Positions 10,801 to 15,381 are shown, counted from the stretch's first letter. The stretch is DNA of 17,938 bases from Tannerella sp. oral taxon 808 (GCA_002890585.1 MIQB01000042.1:1-17938), one strand, 5' to 3'. Numbers and translations are program-made. The notes: generated by a model not told the origin, from the letters alone.

Positions 10801-10981
10801 CATCATTCCGTATAAAGTTTACTATAATGAGGCGGTGCATGCCGGATTCTCGGCTGCCATCGATTTGAAAGATCCACTGCACAGCCTGCGGATCGAGAAC
10901 GCCACCGTCGGGATGGGAAGGTGCAAGAGCCCCGGTTTCTGCACGCCTGTAAAATCGGAGAAGAGCGGAGCGTGCGATTGA
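1793..10981 (+). CDS. Giant secreted TANFOR-repeat protein, about 3062 aa
   Basis: This is a very large exported protein with no visible enzyme motif. I chose the ATG at 1793 because it gives a clean signal peptide (Arg-Arg, then LLLAVFVAMAALSNAAA, cleavage near residue 29); upstream starts at 1739 or 1769 would put acidic residues ahead of it. Residues 34-620 hold four tandem repeats opening with NQTVQVLPPYTNKLSDY, matching the 147-aa TANFOR repeat of Tannerella. Each has two Cys near its end (YRxCF and CSxPF). FN3-like beta-sandwich regions follow at about 631-760 and 870-945, with a CxxC (CRNC) before the second. Between about 1300 and 2080 there are several carboxypeptidase-regulatory-like segments (for example GTITGYVVDEEGHPQEA and SGRVTSDGKPVPEAKIWV). 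The last 900 residues are beta-rich and Cys-rich, ending with three Cys in the last 20 or so residues, which suggests disulfides outside the cytoplasm. I see no lipobox and no clear T9SS C-terminal domain. The role is unknown; a surface filament, adhesin or scaffold is an inference. Confidence 0.85.
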   Translation: MCSHSKQQSIRRLLLAVFVAMAALSNAAAQLYQINQTVQVLPPYTNKLSDYFASPGKIVSVITTTGTSITDDYLYYLYGSIESTDNAGIRIGTNPRITPHPRYMRRAPGAGFAPYTLKYDELQQIFSEQTLLYQGITREQVQRNGLPPGSYRICFRLFIKAGWMNQFEEVGKSCSAPFRIQKKEAIVNQTVQVLPPYTNKLSDYLQSPGKIQSIITVTQYPENQAFFDVTGTLEQVDGNVRIGSGQFKTFVRINGTPSGNNVIFSPYTLTHTNYTEMFQEPMVYQGITREQVQRDGLPEGNYRICFKLRNAQTGKEIGTYCSAPFRIQKKDAIVNQTVQVLPPYTNKLSDYFQSPGKIQSIITVTQYPDNQALFDVRGTLEQVGGSIRIGSGQSKTSVRINGTPSGNNVIFSPYTLTHTNYTEMFQEPMVYQGITREQVQRDGLPEGSYRLCFNLSKPQSSVVIGTYCSAPFQIRKKDAIVNQAVMVMPPYTNKLSDYFETPGKIRNVITITQYPDNNASLRVQGTLESTDGKIAIGSAQHAATVQINGTPSGNQTIFTPYTLTYNDLRDIFKEPINYQGITREQALRDGLPEGSYRLCFKVYDAKRNQLLSQTCSPPFMVAPPMLSALEPPQLIQPYDGSELPPEQKQTVQFTWTMPPGAPATTQYMIKIIELNDRYANYRDMLRNSSYPAFFETTVRGVPTYLYTPANPAFKEDKMYAWVVRAIGNNINMPAAIVPGTTFKNDGYSEPAVFTFKKNKLVKVEPPKEKKPKEIVSEEGLKIFVPGCRNCKGNNDDLTNDIPEVGSTYQLQGHTLNPNLLSGPNAGADPKGRKLSNGDVKADLGSTSLASSSGTKIEIPADAIAVNNARNFYLRWEDKSSLLAKRQPKPGEGIIYHIQIREAKTEKLVWEKDVWNHSSYEQTKKGLPFVDGQKYRLHIAAMRGVVTPNGFSTVIDAKGKPDVLASSCQCEFTYMKLKDVPNLVEYTVKGKLSYFFEHDPEIFPLTTTTATLTRYTRLIDAKTKKPVPMYSKMSTPNDDRHSVPIKINDDGTFEVTIYAYPDGGLIEEEQRIGSGEFAAFGNLYEFFNLELNSPYYKPLDKEGKRPSKTEVNLSDRTIDLGEISFNVWSYTLEIEMSKGYSEKKGATEAQGFHRNQDMTGLRGDVKRATEKTGDIPRYEGDMHLGSPSDKKLAASAVRNDKGFSATIDQKEAPIARGKVSVVTDKNGKKRTIITFDRLICNFQSNDEYLFNILQETEVGGKKKTLYANGFNKEAFRYIPNTKELNEKMKTGQSRFVVKRKAVLIDDTPPRSTVKGRLVFKDPCDNESKERAFANTDVALVQTYLLEDGKGHSTVMNVEELLKDHGRNGAITITKPEYFPGEHVRKYLLDSLENRSKVLAVARTDANGNFEFKDFVRIDSTFTEAYKDDTGTSGDIVSCTVKLNGTLRATVRLVINSPKRHWWRNPSKNIDIQPNSSMDVGTLLALQNTYLLKIKPIGDPHNKTIDYQGQQLNGAVVKVTRDEMYNGEGAGGIVVKEKTAEPKEDGCVFSVPKHRWQLIPRNDGTMREEEVNELLIAVSTSDSTGEHSFYPDQIRYPKDYIGREVKRRSEKARETGVITIEKGCEGVYESSYGDYLFTTGFKKETCECPITLEAKRPIISGRVLDSENTKRSVEDGEVRLRYSYKKHVEGYVYVRKGRVGQPVGPYDEISEGLLLTRSVSEAKGHGYFQFDNLIPNYDYEEKKNVWDQEKKNIIAKSEVRWVSASEYQLFVKAKGYTLALFEQKGKGKTEISGNKKDFWFPTEPLQPKMGQQLHFPQILMKPSGTITGYVVDEEGHPQEAIVFTTRSRTHKTQQSYLGKVGKGSLGGGSSSKKGGVFSQHRFSVPAPSGYTDTLFVQPVNRAYFTDTILIPEMPEGKYDVGKVVVKERKHRIRIVVHPKKQGEHSASTRSGQSINGKYIGKQSGLSGITVRIDAPGVKEQVTNDKGVVEFKFKNASNGNFHYELIPPENSDYIASSGELTNHESKHIVEYNYWMRKGATVSGRVTSDGKPVPEAKIWVMNGDNKREVTADADGRYTLRGIKAIGDSDNNSSAQKLSSSKNVRKTQNESRLPSGGKYYATIHCGAPREKEEYANLLGKDTEASFADIDGKATVDFDLDIFYKANISTLHGFKVTVTDVKEDGGDNYRISGSILLDKVPGRFGKRDRMDQNPAFKDLKVRINHSEKDTKGRPYFEVPGEGFSIGMKLMNVDLKGTEHSYRVLLANAGDAFLNISKEGLTGGFIRSKAQIEPASFSFSSTNFTFENDQFYLSEAGDGRSNGQVTSFKSYVSEEKMNAWKTETEKGREYLIHNADFRPVAFKFVEFDATSPINRSRLGTDGVIRLKPDVWFINPLFKPFNKIDTIRLDLPEVKITPSDVEGDVKLDKIDVKFEKWTIEVRNCKVDATKGGISSNDFVVRTGKIDLRGNDFLLNKDMFRLDGFAMDKIPLGKDVANIDIESGKIQFGADSMCGRDLKPHLKLSVVGKPAGSIKGLPGFAHPLVFQMISLLSSGEDILSFAPDCEKMRLHDVVDFLPYTINSYEDAFSLDGAIDYGIPRIPTNINHKLLYTKKSGRLKLEIKTSDISFTNVGTFKSLKSRKDLQRTTDGLAELHGTIEEPGALDPIQVVVRKQRTSPGNYRIWMELEDQKQPRQSICLGGGKPGSGDAEFRVERADMVILPEKNDWDFLRLKLVPSDAYGNKSGFGTAPLYFALAGELRTDTEVDPQKQQIKMVGTDRNPQQEGVPQDGFVGFKFVYDHPRQELTGNMHIQEKNVGGTKFSGDLAMAVGRYGFYFAGGGEFQASPFGRVACGMIFGSYDRPVPSQVWEQVLSRSKRKELPCDFTGGQLRGFYAMGAMDVPLTSIDYSFDAGIASGGVRFHAGVEGAVWGSFLPGNEKIGVSGMLYLDAEAYLHAITCTSVDARLTATVKGESTLAFRSPYTARLNVCGDLNFSFCVMQKIPTVFFGCVKPPIIPYKVYYNEAVHAGFSAAIDLKDPLHSLRIENATVGMGRCKSPGFCTPVKSEKSGACD
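1892..3650 (+). repeat. Four tandem TANFOR repeats within the giant gene
   Basis: Repeat starts, taken at the I/V-N-Q motif, fall at 1892, 2351, 2792 and 3233. The second and third units are exactly 441 bp (147 codons), while the first is 459 bp. Units 2 and 3 are close to identical in DNA over long blocks: the stretch from about 2576 reappears at about 3017 for roughly 85 bases. Units 1 and 4 are more diverged. Such repeats can gain or lose copies in frame by recombination. Confidence 0.9.
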
Positions 10982-11038
10982 GGGCGCCTCTACCTCCTTC
11001 CGCCCCGCGAGAGGGTGTGGATAGAATCGGAAAACGCC

Positions 11039-11255
11039 TTCCCGTGGCGGAAAATGGCTTTTTGAAGTTGGAAAACGGTTTCCCGCCGCGGGAAATGGCT
11101 TTTTGAAATCGGAAAACGATTTCCCGCCGCGGGAAATGACTTTTTGAAATCGGAAAACGGTTTCCCGCCGCGGGAAATGACTTTTTGAAATCGGAAAACG
11201 ATTTCCCGCGGCGGGAAGGCGCTTTGGGAAGTTCGAGGCTTCCCGCCGCGGGAAG
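11039..11255 (+). repeat. 41-bp tandem repeat array forming alternating hairpins
   Basis: Four copies of exactly 41 bp start at 11039, 11080, 11121 and 11162. A degenerate 37-bp copy (11203) and a partial one (11240) follow. Each unit opens with a 15-bp dyad, TTCCCGC-C-GCGGGAA; the first copy is imperfect and the fifth carries the inverted centre G. Then come a T5 run and a second dyad, GAAATCG-GAAAA-CGATTTC, whose right arm overlaps the next dyad. Changes in the second dyad are G-T or T-G pairs on the + strand, so pairing survives in RNA read in the direction of the flanking genes. Since 41 is not a multiple of 3, the array is not coding. It fills most of the 10982-11344 gap; I saw no clear TAnnTTTG promoter in the rest of it. 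Confidence 0.9.
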
Positions 11256-11344
11256 CTATTGCCTCGGCCATTCAAGCAGCACTCTTTGGATGGATAGAAA
11301 CTATAGAGAGTAAAAACAGAAGACATAAAAACAAGAAGAGGATC

Positions 11345-13333
11345 ATGAGAAAACAACTGATTGTATGGATGGTCATGCTGTGGAGCGCCTTCTCCGCGGC
11401 GGGACAAGAACGATACCCCAACGCCGTAGCCGGCCCAGAGGGAATCTATGTGAATTGCGGCAATCGCATCCCACGCGACTTCGCCTATCAGATCTTTCGT
11501 CGCGCCAAAGGCGGCAAAACGTGGGAAGAGATGGCCACGATAGCTTGCGAAAACCATTTCGACGCCTTCTTCAACAAGGTGGTGCTGGCCAACGTGCACA
11601 ACCCCGTCTACCAGCTCCCCACCGACGAGAAGAAGAAGGGAATGATTTGGCAACTCGTACAGCGGGCGTCATTCACCGACTCCATCCCGCTCTTCGGCAC
11701 CCTGCCGATGTATCGCGAGGCCCTGGGCGTCACCTGGTACGACGGCACGGCCGAGAAAGGTCAGAAGTATGAGTATAAAGTCGTCACCCTGCAGGCCGGC
11801 CGTCAACCGGAAGAGCAAGTCACAGCCGCCATCTCTTACCCGCTGACCCCGCGAAGCGATTACGGAATCAAGGTGAGCAAACACGAAGTGAAGGGAGAGC
11901 GGATCGACCTGAGCTTCACGATCGGCAACAAGCAGGATATGTATGCCGCCAAACTCATGCGCGGCTACCACCTGCAGTCGGATCTCGTCCCGCTGTCCAT
12001 CCGCGTAGGTTTCCGGAGCGAAAACGATGCGCTCACAGCCATCGTCACCGACACCGCCGCCGTGCGCCGAGGCCTCGTCCTCTACTGCCTGCAGCCGTAT
12101 GACATCTACGGCAATCCGGGGCGCCCGTCGGACACGATACGCATCACCAACCTGACCGACCTCGACGAAACGAACTACGCAGGACTGAATGCGCATCCAG
12201 ATAAAGAGGGCATCCGCCTGACGTGGCACTTCCCCAAACCGGAGTTCCTGCGCAGCATCGACATCTACAAGGCCACCGGCTTCCGCGACAGCCTCGACTA
12301 TCGCTACCTGCTCAGCGTCTCACCCAACGATACCTCTTATTTAGATAAAGACGTAATCCCGTCCGAGATCTATTCCTACAAAGTCGTGATCAATAATGCC
12401 TACGGCGAAAGTCCGCTCAGCATGAGTGCGATGGGCTGGTACTATGGCGACAAGCCGGCCACAGCGCCCGTCGACCTGCGTGCCGAAGTGAGCATGGGCG
12501 CCGTGAAACTGATGTGGACACGCCCGGACGGCGACACGAAGGCTTACTATATCATGCGCTCCGTAGAGGGCGACACGACCCTGCAACAGGTCGGCGCCGC
12601 GATCCTCTCCGACAGCTTACTCGTGACCTACACCGACTCAGTGAACGACGTCAACTGTACGATGCTCACCTACGCCGTACGCTCCGAAAACGCCAGTCGC
12701 AACCTCAGTCCGCTCTCCGAACGGATCTATGTAACCCCGATGCGCAACGTCCGCCTGACCGCGCCACAAAACCTGACGACCCACTACGCCGACAAGCGGG
12801 TGTGGGTGTCGTGGGACATGGTCGAGGAGTTCGATCGGGACGTCATGGGCTATCGGCTGGAACGACGCATCGCCCCCACTAACAAGGCGGATACGGCACA
12901 ACACTTCAAGCCGATCCGCACCGACAAGGTGCTAATGAACTACTACGAAGACGCCGATGTGAAAGAAGGGCTCACGTACGAGTACCGGCTGTTCTCCGTC
13001 GGAGCTCACGGCCTCGAGAGCTCTCCGTCAGTCGTGTCGAGTTGCCAGGTGCCGGTCGTCAAGCCGCTTTCCATCTCCTCGCTGCAGGTGCAGAAGACGA
13101 ACGGCGGCTACCGCCTGGCATGGGAAGAGACGGAGCAGGAGGGCATCGCGTGTTATAAGGTCTATCGGGTGCAGGAGAACCGGCCGCCTCGCCTGCTGGC
13201 CACGATGAAGAAGAACGAGACGTCGTACTTCGATTCGGTCAAGGAAGACAAGGTGATTTACCTCTACACCGTCACCTGTACGGGGACGAACGGCGTCGAA
13301 AGCGAAGTCATCCAGTGGATGGGCGCCAATTGA
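11345..13333 (+). CDS. Secreted fibronectin type III repeat protein, 662 aa
   Basis: This is an exported multi-domain protein. A short signal peptide (MRKQLIVWMVMLWSAFSAAG, cleaved before QERY) is followed by an N-terminal region to about residue 275 that contains FN3-like strands (YQIFRRAKGGKTWEEM and later GQKYEYKVVTL) with a long insertion. Four FN3-type units then follow at about 279-372, 374-470, 472-572 and 574-662. Each has the typical L-x-W near the start (RLTW, KLMW, WVSW, RLAW) and a Tyr-rich late strand (YSYKVVINN, YEYRLFSVG, YLYTVTC). There is no catalytic motif, lipobox or T9SS sorting domain. It lies 363 bases downstream of the giant gene on the same strand, separated only by the hairpin array, so it could be part of the same transcription unit at adjusted expression. 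FN3 domains usually mediate protein or glycan contacts; its partner here is unknown, with the giant protein the natural candidate. Confidence 0.85.
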   Translation: MRKQLIVWMVMLWSAFSAAGQERYPNAVAGPEGIYVNCGNRIPRDFAYQIFRRAKGGKTWEEMATIACENHFDAFFNKVVLANVHNPVYQLPTDEKKKGMIWQLVQRASFTDSIPLFGTLPMYREALGVTWYDGTAEKGQKYEYKVVTLQAGRQPEEQVTAAISYPLTPRSDYGIKVSKHEVKGERIDLSFTIGNKQDMYAAKLMRGYHLQSDLVPLSIRVGFRSENDALTAIVTDTAAVRRGLVLYCLQPYDIYGNPGRPSDTIRITNLTDLDETNYAGLNAHPDKEGIRLTWHFPKPEFLRSIDIYKATGFRDSLDYRYLLSVSPNDTSYLDKDVIPSEIYSYKVVINNAYGESPLSMSAMGWYYGDKPATAPVDLRAEVSMGAVKLMWTRPDGDTKAYYIMRSVEGDTTLQQVGAAILSDSLLVTYTDSVNDVNCTMLTYAVRSENASRNLSPLSERIYVTPMRNVRLTAPQNLTTHYADKRVWVSWDMVEEFDRDVMGYRLERRIAPTNKADTAQHFKPIRTDKVLMNYYEDADVKEGLTYEYRLFSVGAHGLESSPSVVSSCQVPVVKPLSISSLQVQKTNGGYRLAWEETEQEGIACYKVYRVQENRPPRLLATMKKNETSYFDSVKEDKVIYLYTVTCTGTNGVESEVIQWMGAN

Positions 13334-13707
13334 TGGAAGCGGGGGCATCCTCCCCGGGGGGGGGGAGACAACTCCGAAATTGAGTTGAGAAAGTTCCGAC
13401 TAAGTGGTTCCATTTTGACTTTGTAGTAAACCGGGATCCTGGCCGGGGTAGGCTTTTTGTGAGGCAAACTCCTTTAGAGCTCAAGAGTGCCCGACTTACC
13501 ACTTACTCTGCTTTGGACTTACTGATTTACTTAGTCATTGCAAAGACGACAAGGGGCGGGCGATGAGGGGCGTTCGGCCTTGACGGCTTATCATCGTCTG
13601 CAGACCTTCGCCCGAAGACAAGGGAACCGACAGCTGCTCCGAGTTGCAAACATCATGTGGAAGCCAATAAATGAAGAGGGGAGATTTCGGGGCATTGAAA
13701 ACAGAGC
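13334..13707. other. Non-coding stretch between the FN3 gene and the integrase remnant
   Basis: I see no convincing gene in these 374 bases; the short open frames have no recognisable content. It contains two adjacent hairpins just after the FN3 gene: CTCCCC/GGGGAG (13350-13355 with 13362-13367, inside which lies a run of ten G at 13356-13365) and CAACTC/GAGTTG (13369-13374 with 13382-13387). No T-run follows, so termination of the FN3 gene here is plausible but not clear. Further on is a 10-bp palindrome, GTCTGCAGAC, at 13596-13605. One end of the integrated element, and so an att site, should lie somewhere here, but the other end is outside the window and the core cannot be located. Confidence 0.5.
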
Positions 13708-14331
13708 TCAGCTTGAGATATCGAACGTCACGATCATCGCCGTTTTATAGCTGTGCAGCCCCATCGCAGAGTTGAACTTGCCGAGCTTCTCGGACAGTTG
13801 CTCCATGTCGTGTTCGATCTTCTTGTTCGTGATGCGGGCGTAGATCTGCGTCGTGCGGATGTTCGTATGCCCCAACATCTTGGAAACGGATTCGATGGGG
13901 ACGCCTTTGCTTAGCGACATGGTGGCAAAGGTGTGGCGAGCAAGATGGAAAGTCAGCTTCTTCTTGATCCCGCAGAGGTCGGCGATCTCCTTGAGGTAGG
14001 AGTTGGTCTTCTGATTCGTCAGGACGGGAAAGAGCTTACCATCTCGATACGTCTTGTGGCTATACTTCGCGATGATTGCTCTCGGGATGTCGAGAAGCAG
14101 CACGTTGGTTTCCACGCTCGTTTTCTGTCGCTTGGTCATGATCCATTGCTTGTCGTCCATCGTCACGATATGGTCGGGCGTGAGGTTGGCCACGTCGATG
14201 TAGGCCAATCCAGTGAAGCAGGAAAAGATGAAGATGTCTCGCACCAACTCCAGTCGCTGGATACCCAAATCCTTGTTGGCTATCCGAAGAATCTCCTCGT
14301 CCGTCAGGAAACCCCTATCTACTGGCTCCAT
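13708..14331 (-). CDS. Tyrosine recombinase (integrase), N-terminally truncated, probable pseudogene
   Basis: This is the C-terminal catalytic half of a site-specific tyrosine recombinase that would cut and join DNA at att sites for integration and excision. Visible residues are a hairpin Lys (K70, MTKRQK), H129 and R132 in HLARHTF, H155 in LGHTNIRTTQ, and nucleophile Y164 in QIYARI. The first catalytic Arg is replaced by Ala (A43 in TGLAYIDV), as in many Bacteroidetes element integrases; IntDOT likewise lacks it. The family is normally about 400 aa, with an arm-binding and a SAM-like core-binding domain before the catalytic part. Here only 207 aa remain. Similarity to the usual linker (DKPFQNHHFHMEPVDRGFLT) continues about 10 codons upstream of the ATG, then the frame runs into unrelated sequence and a stop at 14422-14424. 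I find no N-terminal half in any frame out to 14700. The N-terminus has therefore been deleted, and the product is probably not functional alone. Confidence 0.85.
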   Translation of the reverse strand: MEPVDRGFLTDEEILRIANKDLGIQRLELVRDIFIFSCFTGLAYIDVANLTPDHIVTMDDKQWIMTKRQKTSVETNVLLLDIPRAIIAKYSHKTYRDGKLFPVLTNQKTNSYLKEIADLCGIKKKLTFHLARHTFATMSLSKGVPIESVSKMLGHTNIRTTQIYARITNKKIEHDMEQLSEKLGKFNSAMGLHSYKTAMIVTFDISS

Positions 14332-14378
14332 GTGGAAGTGGTGATTTTGAAAAGGCTTGTCTTCTGAGGTATAGGCAT

Positions 14379-14421
14379 AAAAAAAGAGACCGCTGCAAGC
14401 CCAAGATTTTGCAACGATCTC
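14379..14421 (-). terminator. Intrinsic terminator reading leftwards
   Basis: On the - strand a 13-bp stem (14409-14421 with 14386-14398) has a 10-nt loop and is followed at once by seven T (14385 down to 14379). Two positions pair as G-U on the - strand RNA but would be C-A mismatches on the + strand, so the hairpin is built for leftward transcripts. It lies about 48 bases ahead of the ATG of the integrase remnant and should block read-through into it from the promoter at 14642-14673. Confidence 0.8.
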
Positions 14422-14634
14422 CTATTCATGCATGAATTGCCGACTCCATGATGGAGTCCCTAATAAAAAAAGCCCGAAAAAAGCGGAAGGAGGGGGAAAT
14501 GAACCTTCTCCATAACGTCCTATGCCATAACTGTATACACAGCCCTATTTTTTTCTGTAGCCGAATTGTAGCCAGAAGAGAGTATTTTGAGAGCACTCAT
14601 AGATACTGCTTCGACAACACTCGCTTGTGTTGTT
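14379..14634 (-). ncRNA. Candidate small RNA or structured leader, about 255 nt
   Basis: A good Bacteroidetes promoter lies just upstream, and the strong terminator at 14379-14421 ends the unit. Within it I see several stems: ACAACAC/GTGTTGT (14614-14633), the 17-bp odd palindrome GACTCCATGATGGAGTC (14442-14458), and the perfect 14-bp palindrome ATTCATGCATGAAT (14424-14437). There is also a T-rich run after CGGGC (about 14463-14475, - strand) that may be a weaker first terminator. The short open frame crossing it (14520-14702, - strand) starts upstream of the promoter, so it would not be translated from this transcript. It could be a free-standing RNA, or the old 5' leader of the integrase gene left after the deletion. 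No known RNA family is recognised. Confidence 0.35.
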
Positions 14635-14641
14635 TCGGGTT

Positions 14642-14673
14642 CAAAAGTACTCCGAAAACGAACGATCACCAAA
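14642..14673 (-). promoter_or_regulatory. Bacteroidetes-type promoter pointing left
   Basis: On the - strand, TTTG (14673-14670) is followed after 20 bases by TACTTTTG (14649-14642). This is an exact match to the TAnnTTTG -7 box and TTTG -33 box used by the Bacteroidetes primary sigma factor, with acceptable spacing. Transcription would begin near 14634-14638. It most likely was the integrase promoter, and now drives the terminated leader. Confidence 0.6.
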
Positions 14674-14717
14674 TCCCTTGATTCTACAATAGATACAGAC
14701 ACCCTTGGCTACATTTT

Positions 14718-14769
14718 CAGTGCACGGTGCAAGCCCCTATATATATAAGGGGACTTGCACCGTGCACTG
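14718..14769. repeat. 52-bp nested palindrome ahead of the element operon
   Basis: Outer arms CAGTGCACGGTGCAAG (14718-14733) and CTTGCACCGTGCACTG (14754-14769) are perfect inverted copies. The inner arms CCCCT/AGGGG continue the stem with one unpaired base, around a TA-repeat centre. Each outer arm also contains its own 11-bp dyad, TGCAC-N-GTGCA (14721-14731 and 14756-14766), with centres 35 bp apart. This looks like two operator-like sites in a cruciform-capable context just upstream of the + strand operon. An operator, a replication or transfer origin, or a recombination site are all possible. Confidence 0.85.
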
Positions 14770-14814
14770 ATTGTCCCTGAAGGTAGTGTGGCACCACAAG
14801 AACATGAACTAAAA

Positions 14815-15381
14815 ATGGCGGATGGTATTCTAATACCAACATTGGCAATTAGATATTCTAATGATAGACCTCTCTCGTCAGAACTTTGCGGCCGTTATGA
14901 TTGTATTATATGCATGGACACCAACAAGAGAATTATAACAGAAAAAGAATGGTGCGTATACATCGTAGGAGAATCCCTTGAAATGATGTGCGCCCAGTGT
15001 GATAATCTCAAAGAAAGAGCAGATCTTGCAGATATGGAGTATTCCAATTTTCTAAAAGCCTGCAAAATGAAAAGACACATAACACTTGACACTTATCGCC
15101 GATGTGTCAGTGCTTTCGACAAGGATGTAGTCATTTTCCATTCCCCAAAGGGGGTGATTGACTATTTGAAGATTGGGTATAAAAAGAACAGGGTCTATAC
15201 GACAATTGCAAAAGAGGATATTATCCCCTTATTGTATGCTCTTCAAATGGAACAAGTCGAGAAAATGATGCTAAATAGCTATTGGTTTTCTCGATATTTA
15301 GAGGATCAACCAGAATCTCTCGGAAAGATCCTTAAGCATTCAAAGAATCCGCAACTTCTTCACTTAATGGAGAGGAAATGA
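14815..15381 (+). CDS. AT-rich hypothetical protein, 188 aa
   Basis: I do not recognise this protein. I use the ATG at 14815 (MADGILIPTLAIRY); the open frame extends back to a TTG at 14755 and a GTG at 14788, but the TTG lies inside the palindrome, so those starts are less likely. The chain is soluble, without signal peptide or membrane segments. It has a cluster of Cys early on (CGRYDCIICMD and MMCAQCD), in which CxxC and CxxxxCxxC spacings could bind zinc or another metal. After that it is Lys/Glu-rich and probably helical. Two lines counted by eye are about 35% GC, against 50-57% in the genes to its right, so it has a different origin or turnover from its operon partners. The stop overlaps the next start (ATGA, 4 bases), so it is translated with the element operon. 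A regulatory or accessory role in the element is only a guess from position. Confidence 0.75.
   Translation: MADGILIPTLAIRYSNDRPLSSELCGRYDCIICMDTNKRIITEKEWCVYIVGESLEMMCAQCDNLKERADLADMEYSNFLKACKMKRHITLDTYRRCVSAFDKDVVIFHSPKGVIDYLKIGYKKNRVYTTIAKEDIIPLLYALQMEQVEKMMLNSYWFSRYLEDQPESLGKILKHSKNPQLLHLMERK

Noticed and set aside
11039..11255. CRISPR array
   Set aside because: Repeats run head to tail with no unique spacers, and no cas-like gene is nearby.
9824..11653. 609-residue open frame on the - strand
   Set aside because: It is antisense to the giant gene, crosses the hairpin array and enters the FN3 gene; composition is that of a shadow frame in GC-rich DNA.
13428..13455. tRNA-like GC-rich motif near CCGGGATCCTGGCCGGGG as an integration target
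   Set aside because: No cloverleaf, anticodon stem or CCA-adjacent acceptor pairing could be built around it.
13538..13750. 70-residue + strand open frame
   Set aside because: Arg/Gln-rich with no recognisable content, and it runs antisense into the integrase 3' end.
14520..14702. 60-residue - strand open frame, possibly the lost integrase N-terminus (it contains FRSTF, like the MRSTF start of many Bacteroidetes integrases)
   Set aside because: Similarity stops after five residues, and the frame begins upstream of the promoter that crosses it.
14755..14814. Upstream TTG/GTG starts of the AT-rich gene
   Set aside because: The TTG lies within the palindrome arm; the ATG at 14815 is a simpler start, though this is not certain.
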